From Rhodobiaceae bacterium UBA7804 (GTDB lineage: Bacteria; Pseudomonadota; Alphaproteobacteria; Parvibaculales; Parvibaculaceae), in contig DLCG01000009.1 in the NCBI GenBank assembly GCA_002480495.1, forward strand, positions 280,438 through 344,437: a DNA stretch of 64,000 nucleotides. The letters are read 5' to 3'. Shown piece by piece: positions 31,737 through 41,485 of the stretch (position 1 is the first letter of the stretch; the number at the start of each line of letters is the position of its first letter). Under the pieces are notes generated by a model that did no database searches, had not been told where the DNA came from, and saw nothing but the letters and a program-made list of their open reading frames with translations. The position numbers and the translations under genes are program-made.

Positions 31737-33470
31737 ATGAAGATGACGCGAATTCTGCCGGCGCTGGCCGCCGCCGCAGCCGCCCTGCTGTTCGTCCTCG
31801 GCATTACCGCCTATCTGTGGCGCAGCGAGGGGCCGCAGCCCTTCATGATTGCCACGGCGAATCCCTATGCGAGCGAGGCCGGCGCGCAGATTCTCCGGGC
31901 CGGCGGCAGCGCCGTCGACGCCGCCATCGCCGTGCAGGCGGTTCTTTCGCTTGTCGAGCCGGAATCCTCCGGTCTCGCGGGCGGCGCCTTCATGCTGCAT
32001 TTCGATTCCGCAAGCGGCCGCCTCGAAGCTTATGACGGGCGGGAAACGGCACCAGCGGGGGCCACGCCGCAGCTCTTTCTCGACGAAGAAGGCAAGCCGC
32101 TACCCTTTCTCGAGGCGATGATCGGGGGCAGCTCAGTCGGCACGCCCGGTGCCGTCAAGATGCTCTGGCTTGCGCATGGCGAACATGGCGTCCTCCCCTG
32201 GGCGGATCTTTTCAAGCCTGCCATCCGGCTCGCCGAGGAGGGCTTCGCCGTACCGCCCAAGCTTGCCGAGGCGATTGCGCGCGACCCGGTTCTGATGAAC
32301 ATGCCGGTCGCGCAGGATTATTTCTACCGGCTCAATTCGGATGGATCGCGCGTTCCGGCCCAGCAGGGCGACACGCTGAAGAACCCCGCCTATGCGGCGA
32401 CGCTGAAGCTAATCGCAAGCGAAGGCCCAGACGGATTTTATTCAGGCCCCGTGGCGCAAGCCATTGTGGACGCGGTGCAGAATGCGCCCGCGCGGCCCGG
32501 CACCCTCTCGCTCGACGATCTCGCCTCCTATGAAGCAAAGAAGCGCGAGCCGGTCTGCGCGCCCTATCGGGCCTATCGCGTCTGCTCGATGCCGCCGCCC
32601 ACCTCAGGCGGGCTGACCGCGCTGCAGATCCTGGGCATCCTCCAGAATTACGACCTGAACGGCATGGGCCCGATGACGCTCACCTCGGTCCATTTCATCG
32701 CGGAGGCGGAAAAGCTCGCTTATGCCGACCGCGACAAATATATCGGCGATCCAGATTTCGTGGATGTACCCGTCGAGGCGATGCTCGATCCTGGCTATCT
32801 CGAAAGACGGGCAAGCGAGATCGACGCCAGCATGTCGATGAAGAAGGCCAAGGCCGGAGTGCTCGAGGACAAGCGGGCAATGAACCGGGGGCTCAACCAT
32901 CCGATCGACAAGCCCTCCACCACGCATTTCAGCATTCTCGACAGCGACGGCAATGCCGTCTCGATGACGAGTTCGGTCGAAGGCCCTTTCGGCTCGCACC
33001 TCATGGCAGCCGGCATGATGCTCAATAATCAGCTTACGGATTTCTCCTTCGTTCCCGAGGAGAACGGAAAGCCGGTCGCGAATTCCGTCGCGCCGGGCAA
33101 GCGACCGCGCTCTTCCATGACGCCGGTGATCGTTTTCGACGCGGAGGGAAATTTCCACGCCGCCATCGGCTCGCCGGGCGGCAGCCGCATCATCGGCTAT
33201 GTGACGCAGACGCTGATCGCGCTGATCGACTGGGATATGGACATGACGGGCGCTATCGGCCTGCCGCGTTTCCTCGACCGCAACGGACCGCTGGAGATCG
33301 AGGCAGGTACGCCGCTCGAACAGATGATTCCCGATCTCGAAGCGCTCGGCCATGAAGTGAAGGCAGTGCCGCTGATGAGCGGGCTGCACGGCATTCTCGT
33401 CACGCCGTCGGGACTGGACGGCGCCGCCGATCCGCGCCGGGACGGCAATGTCGTGACCGGCGAACGCTAG
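31737..33470 (+). CDS. ggt: Gamma-glutamyltransferase
   Basis: A 577-residue Ntn-hydrolase. An N-terminal hydrophobic segment exports or anchors it in the periplasm. The self-cleavage site and nucleophile lie in DKPSTTHFS, where the Thr starting TTHF becomes the catalytic residue. LSLVEPESSGLAGGAFML and SFGS/GSRI-type Gly-rich loops match the family. It cleaves glutathione and other gamma-glutamyl compounds. Start at 31737 with GGGAGGA upstream. Confidence 0.92.
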   Translation: MKMTRILPALAAAAAALLFVLGITAYLWRSEGPQPFMIATANPYASEAGAQILRAGGSAVDAAIAVQAVLSLVEPESSGLAGGAFMLHFDSASGRLEAYDGRETAPAGATPQLFLDEEGKPLPFLEAMIGGSSVGTPGAVKMLWLAHGEHGVLPWADLFKPAIRLAEEGFAVPPKLAEAIARDPVLMNMPVAQDYFYRLNSDGSRVPAQQGDTLKNPAYAATLKLIASEGPDGFYSGPVAQAIVDAVQNAPARPGTLSLDDLASYEAKKREPVCAPYRAYRVCSMPPPTSGGLTALQILGILQNYDLNGMGPMTLTSVHFIAEAEKLAYADRDKYIGDPDFVDVPVEAMLDPGYLERRASEIDASMSMKKAKAGVLEDKRAMNRGLNHPIDKPSTTHFSILDSDGNAVSMTSSVEGPFGSHLMAAGMMLNNQLTDFSFVPEENGKPVANSVAPGKRPRSSMTPVIVFDAEGNFHAAIGSPGGSRIIGYVTQTLIALIDWDMDMTGAIGLPRFLDRNGPLEIEAGTPLEQMIPDLEALGHEVKAVPLMSGLHGILVTPSGLDGAADPRRDGNVVTGER

Positions 33471-33481
33471 GACCGGAACAT

Positions 33482-34480
33482 TCAGCCGTCGCGCGCGGCG
33501 CGGGCGAGGCCGAGCAGCGCCGCATCCTCGCGGCGGATGACATGCACGGGGATGCGTGCGAGCCAGCCGCTGAAGCGGCCTTTCGCCTCGAAACGGGCGC
33601 GGAAGATGTCTTCGGCGAAGAGACCGGGGCCGCCCGAAAGCCAGCCGGGCACGATACCACCGCCGATATAAATCCCTCCCCGCGCGCCGATGGTGAGCGC
33701 GAGGTCGCCCGCCACGGCGCCGAGCCAGGCGCAGAAGAGTTGCACGGTTTCCGATGCAATGTCGCAGGTGCCGCGACGGGCGAGCGCCGCGATCTCCGCC
33801 GGTGTGAGTTCCGGCTTCGGCTCCCGGCCAGCCATGGCCGCAAGCGCCATGTAGAGCGTGACGAGACCGGGGCCCGACAATACCCGCTCCGCCGAAACAT
33901 GGCCGTAGCGCATGCGCAGATGCGCGATGACCGCCGCCTCTCGATCGTTACCCGCGGCAAGATCGACATGACCTCCTTCGCCAGGCAGAGCGATTTCGCG
34001 CCCACCGGCGAACACGAGCGATGCCACGCCGAGCCCCGTTCCCGCGCCGAGAAGGCCGACGGGCTCGCCCGGAACAGCTTCCCGCGCGGGCCCGACGGAC
34101 GCAAGTTCGAAGGGACGGAGCCCCGGCAGGGAGAGTGCCAATGCGGCAAAGTCGTTCATGAGACGCGGCGCCTCGACGCCCGTCACCCGGGCGAGCGTTT
34201 TCGCCGTCACGTCCCAGGGACAGTTCGTCATGGCGATGCGCGCCTCGCCGCCTCTTCCCTCGACCGGCCCGGCGGCGCAGGCGGCGACCCCGGCAAGTGG
34301 CGGACGCCCCGCCTCCGCGAGAAAGCGGTCGAGTGCCGCTTCCAGTCCGGGATAATCCGCCGTCAGATAAATGGCGGGCGATTCCACCTCGATCCCGCCT
34401 TCCCCCTCGCGCGCAAGCGAGAAGCGGGCATTGGTGCCGCCGATATCCGCTACGAGAAGAGAGCCCTCCGCCCCGCCCAT
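33482..34480 (-). CDS. glk: Glucokinase
   Basis: A 332-residue ROK/glk-type sugar kinase. ADIGGTNARFSLA at residues 11-23 is the phosphate-binding motif, NDFAALA and GAGTGLGVASLV are conserved, and IYIGGGIVPG is the second phosphate loop. It phosphorylates glucose to glucose 6-phosphate. It is on the strand of the trehalose genes and 8 bases after otsA, so probably in the same transcription unit, where it could trap glucose released by the GH15 enzyme. Confidence 0.92.
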   Translation of the reverse strand: MGGAEGSLLVADIGGTNARFSLAREGEGGIEVESPAIYLTADYPGLEAALDRFLAEAGRPPLAGVAACAAGPVEGRGGEARIAMTNCPWDVTAKTLARVTGVEAPRLMNDFAALALSLPGLRPFELASVGPAREAVPGEPVGLLGAGTGLGVASLVFAGGREIALPGEGGHVDLAAGNDREAAVIAHLRMRYGHVSAERVLSGPGLVTLYMALAAMAGREPKPELTPAEIAALARRGTCDIASETVQLFCAWLGAVAGDLALTIGARGGIYIGGGIVPGWLSGGPGLFAEDIFRARFEAKGRFSGWLARIPVHVIRREDAALLGLARAARDG

Positions 34481-34488
34481 ATTTGCCC

Positions 34489-35883
34489 TTATCCCTCGAC
34501 AGGATTGCCCGGCCGCGCCACCGCCGCCAAGGCCGAGAGAAACTCGTCGCGCCAGTTCGCGACATCTTCCCTACGCAGGCCCGCCATCAGCGCCTCGAAG
34601 CGCTCCCGCCGCTCCTGCAGGCTCATATAGCGCGCGATCTGAAGCGCGTCCGCAACTCCTTTGATGTCGTAAGGATTGACGATGATCGCTTCCGGCATCT
34701 GATAGGAGGCGCCGGCGAAGCGCGACAGAACCAGGACGCCCGGATCTTCCGGGTCCTGCGCCGCGACATATTCCTTCGCCACCAGGTTCATACCGTCACG
34801 CAGCGGCGTCACGAAGCCGATCTTGCTCGCGCGGTAGAGTCCGGAAAGCGAACGCCGGGCCATCGGCCGGTTGAGATAGCGCAGCGGCGTCCAGTCGAAC
34901 TCGCCATAGGCGCCGTTGATGTGACCGGAAAGTCCGTCGAGCTCCTCGCGCATTTCACGATATTCCTGAACGTCTCCACGCGAGGTGGCCGCGATCTGCA
35001 GATAGGAGACCTCCCGCCTCGTCTCGGGATAGTCCTGCAGCAAGCGCTCATAGGCATGGAAGCGTTCGGCAATGCCTTTCGTATAGTCGAGACGGTCGAC
35101 GCCGACGATCTGCGTGCGCCCGTTCAGCGATTTCGTCGCCTTCTCATATTGTTTTCTCGCGTCCTTGTCGGTCTCGGCCATGCGCGCGAAGCCTTCCGCA
35201 TCGATGCCGATGGGAAAGGCGCGCACCGTCACGGTCCTGCCGAAGCAATGCAGCCTGTCGCCCTCCGCGCGGCCATGCGCCTCGCGCACGACATAGTCGC
35301 GGAAGCGTTCGCAATCCTGTTCGGTCTGAAACCCGAGAACGTCATAGGCAAAAAGCCCCCGCACCATCGCGTCGTGATGCGGCAGCGCGGCCAGAACCTC
35401 GCGGGCGGGAAAGGGAATATGCAGAAAGAAGCCGATGGATTGCTCGGCCCCCATGTGGCGAAGCTCGTTGCCGAAAGCGAGGAAGTGATAATCGTGAACC
35501 CAGATCGTATCGTCCGGCTTCAACAAGGGGTGGAGAACGCGCGCGAATTTCGCATTCACGCGCCGGTAGCCTTCATAGTAACGCCGGTCGAAAGCCGTCA
35601 GATCGATGCGATAGTGAAAGAGCGGCCAGAGGCAGCGGTTCGCGAAGCCGTTATAATATTCCTCGTGTTCCTCGGCGCTGAGATCGACGGTGGCAAGCGA
35701 CAGGCTCCCCACATTTTCTATCTTCGCCTGATCCTGAACATGCTCGTCCACCTTTCCGCTCCAGCCATACCAGAGCCCGCCGCGCGATTTCAGCGCCTCG
35801 ACAAGCGCAACTGCAAGACCGCCCGCGCGGGCGGCATCCTTCACAGGTCCGACACGATTGGAAACGACGACGAGGCGGCTCAT
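34489..35883 (-). CDS. otsA: Trehalose-6-phosphate synthase
   Basis: A 464-residue GT20 glycosyltransferase: VVVSNRVGP at the start, WVHDYHFL and FFLHIPFPA for substrate binding, DRLDYTKGI and LRDGMNLVAKEYVA near the C-terminus. It makes trehalose 6-phosphate from UDP-glucose and glucose 6-phosphate. It starts at 35883, overlapping the GH15 gene by 4 bases, so the two are translationally coupled. Confidence 0.95.
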   Translation of the reverse strand: MSRLVVVSNRVGPVKDAARAGGLAVALVEALKSRGGLWYGWSGKVDEHVQDQAKIENVGSLSLATVDLSAEEHEEYYNGFANRCLWPLFHYRIDLTAFDRRYYEGYRRVNAKFARVLHPLLKPDDTIWVHDYHFLAFGNELRHMGAEQSIGFFLHIPFPAREVLAALPHHDAMVRGLFAYDVLGFQTEQDCERFRDYVVREAHGRAEGDRLHCFGRTVTVRAFPIGIDAEGFARMAETDKDARKQYEKATKSLNGRTQIVGVDRLDYTKGIAERFHAYERLLQDYPETRREVSYLQIAATSRGDVQEYREMREELDGLSGHINGAYGEFDWTPLRYLNRPMARRSLSGLYRASKIGFVTPLRDGMNLVAKEYVAAQDPEDPGVLVLSRFAGASYQMPEAIIVNPYDIKGVADALQIARYMSLQERRERFEALMAGLRREDVANWRDEFLSALAAVARPGNPVEG

Positions 35884-37676
35884 ATCCTTTCTTCCCACTT
35901 GCGGCTCAGGCGCATGGCTGCGTTGATGATCCCGACCAGCGAATAAGTCTGGGGGAAATTTCCCCATAGCTCGCCCGTTGCGGGGTCCGTATCTTCCGAC
36001 AGCAGGCCGAGACTGTTGCGGCAGGCAAGGATCGACTCGAAAATCTCGCGCGCCTCGTCTGTTCTTCCGACACGCGCAAGGGCGTCGATATACCAGAACG
36101 TGCAGATGTTGAATGCGTTCCGCGGCATGCCGAAATCGTCGGCGGTTGCATAGCGGAACATGTGATGCCCGCGCCGCAAGGCTTTCTCGATAGCGGCGAG
36201 CGTCGATTGAAACCGGGGGTCGGACGGCTTGAGGAAGTTCACTTCCGTCATCAGCAGAAGACCGGCATCGAGCCCTTCGCCATCGAAGCTTTCGGCGAAA
36301 GCATCCATCTGCCCGTTCCACGCGCGGCTGCAGATCGCCTCATGCACCTCGTTCGCCAGTTTCCGCCAGTGCCGCGCCCTCTCCTGCAGACCGAGATGCT
36401 CGGCGATATTCGCAAGCCGGTCGCATGCGGCCCAGCACATCAGGCTCGACGAAGTGTGGATATGGGCGCGCGTCCGCAACTCCCACATGCCCGCATCCGG
36501 CTGGTTGTGCATCGCATAGGCACGCTCGCCGACCTTCTCGTAGCGTTCGAAATCCACTTTCGTCATCTGCTGCAGCAACCGCTCGTCGAAGAAGGATTGC
36601 GAGGCGGCAAGGATCACATTGCCATAGACGTCGTGCTGGAAATGCTCATAGGCCTGGTTGCCCCGGCGCACAGGCCCCATTCCCCTGTATCCCTCAAGCG
36701 TCTCGACGATCGATTCCGTCAACTCTGTTTCGAGACCGATTCCGTAGACGGGTTGCAGATGCCCGTCCGGCGCATTGCCGACGATATTGCCGAGATAGCG
36801 GAGATAATTCTCCATGGTTTCCACTTCGGCGAGCGAATTGAGCGCGCGGATGACGAAGAAGGCATCGCGCAGCCAGCAATAGCGGTAATCCCAGTTCCGC
36901 TCCGTGTCCGCTGCTTCGGGGATGCTCGTTGTCAGCGCCGCGACGATCGCGCCGGTCTCTTCGTAGCAGCACAGCTTAAGCGTTATCGCGGCGCGGATCA
37001 CCGCTTCCTGCCATTCGAGCGGCAAGGCGAGACGGCGCACCCATCTCTTCCAATAGTCCTCTGTGCGCTCCTCGAACTGGCGGGCCGTTTCCTCGATGCC
37101 TCCTGTCAGGGTTTCATCCGGCCCCAGTATGAAACTCATCGGGCTCGTGAGATTGAAGACTGTCTCGTCGAGGAGATAGGTCACCGGCGCATTGGTCGTG
37201 AGCCGCAATGCAAGCCCGCTATGGACATAGCGGATGTGATTGCTCCCCCTGGTGACCGAGGGCGCTTCGGCGCCGTAGTTGAAGCCGGGCCGCATCCTGA
37301 TACGGATGCGCGGCGTCCCCTGAAGCGGGCGTACACGGCGCACGAGGGTCATGGGCTGGAAAATGCGTTCGCGCTGCATGAAGCGCGGCGCGAAATCCGC
37401 AATCTCGATGCTGTTCCCGTCCTTGTCCGTCACTTCCGTGACCAGGATCGCGGTATTGTGACGGTAATATTGGCGGGTGGAAGCGGCTCCCTCGAGTTCG
37501 ACACCCCAATAGCCGCGCGCACCGTCGCGCTCTTCGGCGCCGCTGCCGTTCAGCAGGCTGTAGAACACGGGGTCGCCGTCGAACCGGGGCAGGCAACACC
37601 AGACGATGCGGGCCCATTTGTCGATCAGCGCGCCATAGGTACCGTTTCCGACAACTCCGAGATCAAGCGACGACAA
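35880..37676 (-). CDS. Glycoside hydrolase family 15 (glucoamylase/trehalase-like)
   Basis: A 598-residue (alpha/alpha)6-barrel enzyme. RNWDYRYCWLRDAFFVIRAL carries the first catalytic region and TGELWGNFPQTYSLVGIINAA ends the protein as in GH15. The family hydrolyses alpha-glucosides, including trehalose in some members; the trehalose-gene context suggests a trehalase-like role. It uses a TTG start at 37676 with GGAGG upstream. It lies between otsB (24-base gap) and otsA (4-base overlap). Confidence 0.88.
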   Translation of the reverse strand: MSSLDLGVVGNGTYGALIDKWARIVWCCLPRFDGDPVFYSLLNGSGAEERDGARGYWGVELEGAASTRQYYRHNTAILVTEVTDKDGNSIEIADFAPRFMQRERIFQPMTLVRRVRPLQGTPRIRIRMRPGFNYGAEAPSVTRGSNHIRYVHSGLALRLTTNAPVTYLLDETVFNLTSPMSFILGPDETLTGGIEETARQFEERTEDYWKRWVRRLALPLEWQEAVIRAAITLKLCCYEETGAIVAALTTSIPEAADTERNWDYRYCWLRDAFFVIRALNSLAEVETMENYLRYLGNIVGNAPDGHLQPVYGIGLETELTESIVETLEGYRGMGPVRRGNQAYEHFQHDVYGNVILAASQSFFDERLLQQMTKVDFERYEKVGERAYAMHNQPDAGMWELRTRAHIHTSSSLMCWAACDRLANIAEHLGLQERARHWRKLANEVHEAICSRAWNGQMDAFAESFDGEGLDAGLLLMTEVNFLKPSDPRFQSTLAAIEKALRRGHHMFRYATADDFGMPRNAFNICTFWYIDALARVGRTDEAREIFESILACRNSLGLLSEDTDPATGELWGNFPQTYSLVGIINAAMRLSRKWEERI

Positions 37677-37700
37677 ACTTCCTCCTTTGTCCGGACAGCC

Positions 37701-38453
37701 TCAACCATCGCCGCTCAGCGACGAGGCAACTTGCTTCAACCAGGCGACGAATTCCCCGACGGATGCGAGGCGATATGTTGCGGCGGACGATCCGTCGCCA
37801 ACCTTGATCGTAACGCCTTTGAGCGCGTTGACGACCCCAAAGCCATCTTCATCGGTACGATCGTCGCCTGCGAAAACGGGTATCCGGCCTGAAAAGGGAT
37901 GCAACGACATGAGCTTTTCTATGGCGTGCCCCTTGTTCACATGGCCGGGTTTCACTTCAAGAACCATTTTTCCATGCATGATTTCGAGGCCCGGCATGCC
38001 CGAAACCGCCTCCGCCATCGCCTTTCTGCAATCCTCTTCGCGCTCGGGCGCGCGTCTGTAATGCAAGGCGAGCGCTCCCGGCTTCGGTTCCAGGATCAGG
38101 CGGGCGTCGCCGCCGACGAGTGGCGCAAGCTTCGCGGCTATTTCATGTATCGCCCCGGATTCGTCGGGAAGATGCGGTTCCATCTCCGGACGTTCGCGCA
38201 ATTCGAGCCCATGCACGCCCGCTCCGGGCAGCCGCAGTCCCGTCAGACTGTCCAACTCGCCGAGCGAACGGCCCGAAATCAGCGCCACCGCCCCATCTAG
38301 ACTGTCCATCAGGCTGAGCAGCGTTGCCGGGAGGTCCGGATCGATCGTCACGGCATCCGGCGTCGGCGCGAGCTCCGCCAGAGTTCCGTCGAAGTCGAGA
38401 AAGAGCGCCCAGTTGCGCCGCGGCGCAGGCAGGGCAAGCCCGTCATCGGTCAT
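37701..38453 (-). CDS. otsB: Trehalose-6-phosphate phosphatase
   Basis: A 250-residue HAD phosphatase. LFLDFDGTLAELAP is motif I, ALISGRSLGEL motif II, and PVFAGDDRTDEDGF motif IV. It removes phosphate from trehalose 6-phosphate to finish trehalose synthesis. The start at 38453 has GGAAAGG upstream; a longer frame contains no family sequence. It is the first gene of otsB-GH15-otsA-glk. Confidence 0.93.
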   Translation of the reverse strand: MTDDGLALPAPRRNWALFLDFDGTLAELAPTPDAVTIDPDLPATLLSLMDSLDGAVALISGRSLGELDSLTGLRLPGAGVHGLELRERPEMEPHLPDESGAIHEIAAKLAPLVGGDARLILEPKPGALALHYRRAPEREEDCRKAMAEAVSGMPGLEIMHGKMVLEVKPGHVNKGHAIEKLMSLHPFSGRIPVFAGDDRTDEDGFGVVNALKGVTIKVGDGSSAATYRLASVGEFVAWLKQVASSLSGDG

Positions 38454-38466
38454 GTCGTCCTTTCCG

Positions 38467-39969
38467 TTATGCCGATTGTCCGGCGAGACGCTCGGCCTCG
38501 CCGCAGTCGAGAGGCGTATCGGCATCGTCGGGGATGCAGATACGGAACAATGTACCGGAAGCGTCGCTGCGCAGGAGTTCGATGTGCCCGCCATGCGCGC
38601 GCGTGAGTTCGGCGGCAATCGCAAGGCCAAGCCCGGTGCCGTCGGCACGACCGCTGCCGGCGAAGGGCTCGAAAAGATGTTCCCGCGCGCGTGGGGGCAG
38701 GCCCGGACCATTATCCCATATGTCGATATGCACATGGTCGCCGGCGCGGAGCGCTGAGAGACCTATCTCGCCATCCGTTCTCCCCGTTCCGGCCTGCTCG
38801 GTCAGCGCCTGCGCGGCGTTGCGCGCCAGATTGAGCAGGATGCGGAAAAGCTGGTCGGGATCGGCATCCACGAGGAGACCAGCCGGTACGTCGTTTTTCC
38901 AACGGATCGGGTCGGATTCGCTCCATGCCGCTTCGGCCACTTCGTCGGCGAGAGCGGCGAGTTCCACCTGGCGGCGCCGCGGAGCGGGTTCTTCCGCCCG
39001 GCCGAAACGAAGCGACTTGCTGCAGAGCTCTATCGCGCGGTCGATAGAGGCAAAAAGCCTCGGCGCGAGGTGCTGCACGGTGGGGTCATCGATCGCGCCG
39101 ATGCGATCGGAGATAAGCTGGGCGCTGGCCAGAATGTTGCGCAGGTCATGGTTGATCTTGCTCACCGCCGCGCCGAGTGCGGCGAGATGCGCTTTCTGTG
39201 TCAGCGTCGCCCGGATTTCCTTCTGCATCAAGGATAGCTCCCGTTCCGCAACGCCGATTTCATCGGCGCGGGTAGAGGGCGCGATGACGCGGCGCGCATC
39301 TTCGGGATTGTGCCGGAAGGCGACCATATTGCCCGTCAGGCGCCGCATGGGCCGCACGAGCACGAAGTGCAGAACCAGATAGACGAGGCTCGCAGTGATA
39401 ACGGAGATGACAAGAGAGAGCAGGAATATGTTCTTGCCATATTGGAGCATCGCCTTGCGCAGGGGGGTCTCGTCGAAAACGATCTCAATCGACTCGCCCG
39501 CGCCGAAGCGCGGCTCTCCGGTAACGAGTATGATGCGTCCATCCCCCGCGAATACCGTTTCGAACGCGTCCATGATGAGTTCGAGGGCCATCGCGCCGCG
39601 CAGATCGAAGCTGGTATCGACCATCGGCGGCATGTCCTCGCTGAGCACGAGGCGGCGCGCATCGTCGCGATGCAGCGCCACGGCATAGACCTGCGCGTTG
39701 CGAAGAAGCTCCTCACGGAGGGCCGGAGAAACCATGTTGTCGGGACGCGCCTCAAGAGCGAGCGAGGCGATCTGGGCGGCGGCAAGACGCTGTTCCAGCC
39801 AGTTCAGGCGAAAATTGGCCACCGAAGGCACGAAAATAAGCACTTCGGCGAGCATCACGAACAAAATCGTCAGGACCAGCAGGCGACGGGAAAGAGAACC
39901 GCGCAGAGGGCGGATGCAGCGCGTGAGCCAACCGGCGGCGCGCTCGTCTCGTTCAACCTTTGCCTTCAT
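38467..39969 (-). CDS. Sensor histidine kinase without adjacent response regulator
   Basis: A 500-residue kinase: a transmembrane segment (~28-48), a periplasmic sensor region, a second membrane segment (~168-190), HAMP, then a dimerisation/phospho-acceptor helix with INHDLRNILAS (acceptor His) and an HATPase domain (N box LARNAAQAL, DNGPGLP, GTGLGLAIA). The INHDLRN variant is found in a subset of alphaproteobacterial kinases. No response regulator lies beside it, so its partner is elsewhere. It is 13 bases before otsB and may share its promoter. Confidence 0.9.
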   Translation of the reverse strand: MKAKVERDERAAGWLTRCIRPLRGSLSRRLLVLTILFVMLAEVLIFVPSVANFRLNWLEQRLAAAQIASLALEARPDNMVSPALREELLRNAQVYAVALHRDDARRLVLSEDMPPMVDTSFDLRGAMALELIMDAFETVFAGDGRIILVTGEPRFGAGESIEIVFDETPLRKAMLQYGKNIFLLSLVISVITASLVYLVLHFVLVRPMRRLTGNMVAFRHNPEDARRVIAPSTRADEIGVAERELSLMQKEIRATLTQKAHLAALGAAVSKINHDLRNILASAQLISDRIGAIDDPTVQHLAPRLFASIDRAIELCSKSLRFGRAEEPAPRRRQVELAALADEVAEAAWSESDPIRWKNDVPAGLLVDADPDQLFRILLNLARNAAQALTEQAGTGRTDGEIGLSALRAGDHVHIDIWDNGPGLPPRAREHLFEPFAGSGRADGTGLGLAIAAELTRAHGGHIELLRSDASGTLFRICIPDDADTPLDCGEAERLAGQSA

Positions 39970-40008
39970 TCGCGGATACAGCGCTCCGATGCGTTCAATC
40001 CGTCAATT

Positions 40009-41433
40009 CTAGCCGAAGAGCGAGAGGAATCGCACCAGCATCCTCGTCTTTTTGCTGAAGAGAGTGGGCGTGTAATAGGCGCCGGCCGCACGCTTGCTGA
40101 TCTCGGAGAGCGTCGGATAAGGCACGATGACGCTCGCCATCGAGCTCAGCTTCAGCGCATTCGACTTGGCCAACACCCAGGGAAGGATCAATTCACCCGC
40201 ATGGGGGCCCGCAATAGTTGCGCCGAGCACACGGGCATGGCTGTCCGTGACGACCTTGATCACGCCTTCCGTCTCCCGCTCCGCCTGGGCGCGGTCGTTC
40301 TCGGCCAGATGCCAGCGAAGCACGTTGATCTTCGAGTAGCGTTGGCGCGCTTCCTCCTCGGTCTCACCGACATGGGCAAGTTCCGGGTCCGTGTAGGTCA
40401 CCCAGGGAACGGCGTGATGATCGGCGCGCGCGGGAACACGGAAGAGCGCATTCCGGATCACGATACCCGCGTGATAGTTCGCCACATGCGTGAACTGCAA
40501 CCCGCCCGCGACATCGCCGATCCCGAAGACGCGCTTGTTTGTCGTGCGCAGCCGTTCGTCGAGCTTCAATCCGCGTTCGGTATATTCGATGCCCGCCTTT
40601 TCCAGATCGAGCCCCTCGACATTCGCACGGCGGCCCGTCGCCACGAGAATGTGCGAACCTTCGATACGGCGCGTCTGCCCGCCCTGCACGACTTCAACCG
40701 CGATGTTGCCTTCCTCGCCGGAGACCGAGAGCACTTTCGCTCCTTCGAGAATCTCGACGCCCTCGCGGCGCAGCCGGTCGGCGACCACGGCTGAGAGTTC
40801 GGGGTCTTCGCGCGAGAGGACGCGCAACCCCTCGATCACGGTCACGCGGGCACCCAGACGGCGATGCGCCTGCGCCATTTCCATGCCGATCGGCCCGCCA
40901 CCGATGACGACAAGATGAGCGGGGCATTCACGGTTCTCGAAAATATTCTCGTTCGTATAGAAGGGAATCTTGTCGAGGCCCGGTATGGGCGGCACGAAGG
41001 CGCGCGAACCGGTTGCGATCACGAAGCGCCTGGCCGCGATCTCCGCATTGCCGGCGATTACCGTGCCGCCATCGCGAAAGCGGGCGTGCTCCTTGATGAC
41101 GGTAACGCCCAGGCCTTCGAACCGCGCGACGGAATCGTTCGGCGCGATAGAAGCGATCACCCCATGCACATGGTCGTGCACCCTGGCGAACTCGACCCTG
41201 GCTTCCGCGGGAGCGATACCGAAGGGTTCGCCCGCGCCCATTCGATAGGCCTGTTTGGCGGCGGCGAGAAGCGCCTTGGAAGGCACGCAACCGGTGTTCA
41301 GGCAATCTCCGCCCATCTCGTCGCGCTCGACAAGCACCGTGCGTGCGCCCATCTGCGCGGCGCCTGCCGCAACCGACAGTCCGCCGGAGCCAGCGCCGAT
41401 GACGCAAATGTCAGCCTTGATCCGCTTGGCCAT
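40009..41433 (-). CDS. FAD-dependent pyridine nucleotide-disulfide oxidoreductase (MerA/Lpd-like)
   Basis: A 474-residue flavoprotein with the FAD motif GAGSGGLSVA, redox disulfide CLNTGC, NAD-binding GGGPIGMEMA and the C-terminal dimerisation domain. It lacks the paired Cys at the C-terminus that mercuric reductase uses, so mercury reduction is unlikely. It sits with a TVP38 membrane protein and a DUF547 protein, a pairing common in proteobacteria whose function is unknown. Start at 41433 after re-reading; the longer frame is not protein-like. Confidence 0.85.
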   Translation of the reverse strand: MAKRIKADICVIGAGSGGLSVAAGAAQMGARTVLVERDEMGGDCLNTGCVPSKALLAAAKQAYRMGAGEPFGIAPAEARVEFARVHDHVHGVIASIAPNDSVARFEGLGVTVIKEHARFRDGGTVIAGNAEIAARRFVIATGSRAFVPPIPGLDKIPFYTNENIFENRECPAHLVVIGGGPIGMEMAQAHRRLGARVTVIEGLRVLSREDPELSAVVADRLRREGVEILEGAKVLSVSGEEGNIAVEVVQGGQTRRIEGSHILVATGRRANVEGLDLEKAGIEYTERGLKLDERLRTTNKRVFGIGDVAGGLQFTHVANYHAGIVIRNALFRVPARADHHAVPWVTYTDPELAHVGETEEEARQRYSKINVLRWHLAENDRAQAERETEGVIKVVTDSHARVLGATIAGPHAGELILPWVLAKSNALKLSSMASVIVPYPTLSEISKRAAGAYYTPTLFSKKTRMLVRFLSLFG

Positions 41434-41485
41434 GCAATCCTCGAATGATTTCCAGATGAAACGGCAAAAGAGATCCTCCAGCGGT

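Noticed and set aside
34297..37892. Two long plus-strand frames (549 and 576 codons) opposite otsA and GH15
   Set aside because: They are complements of well-conserved enzymes and have the Arg/His-rich composition of reversed high-GC codons.
40009..41433. Mercuric reductase
   Set aside because: The N-terminal metal-binding domain and the C-terminal Cys pair of MerA are missing, and no other mer gene is nearby.
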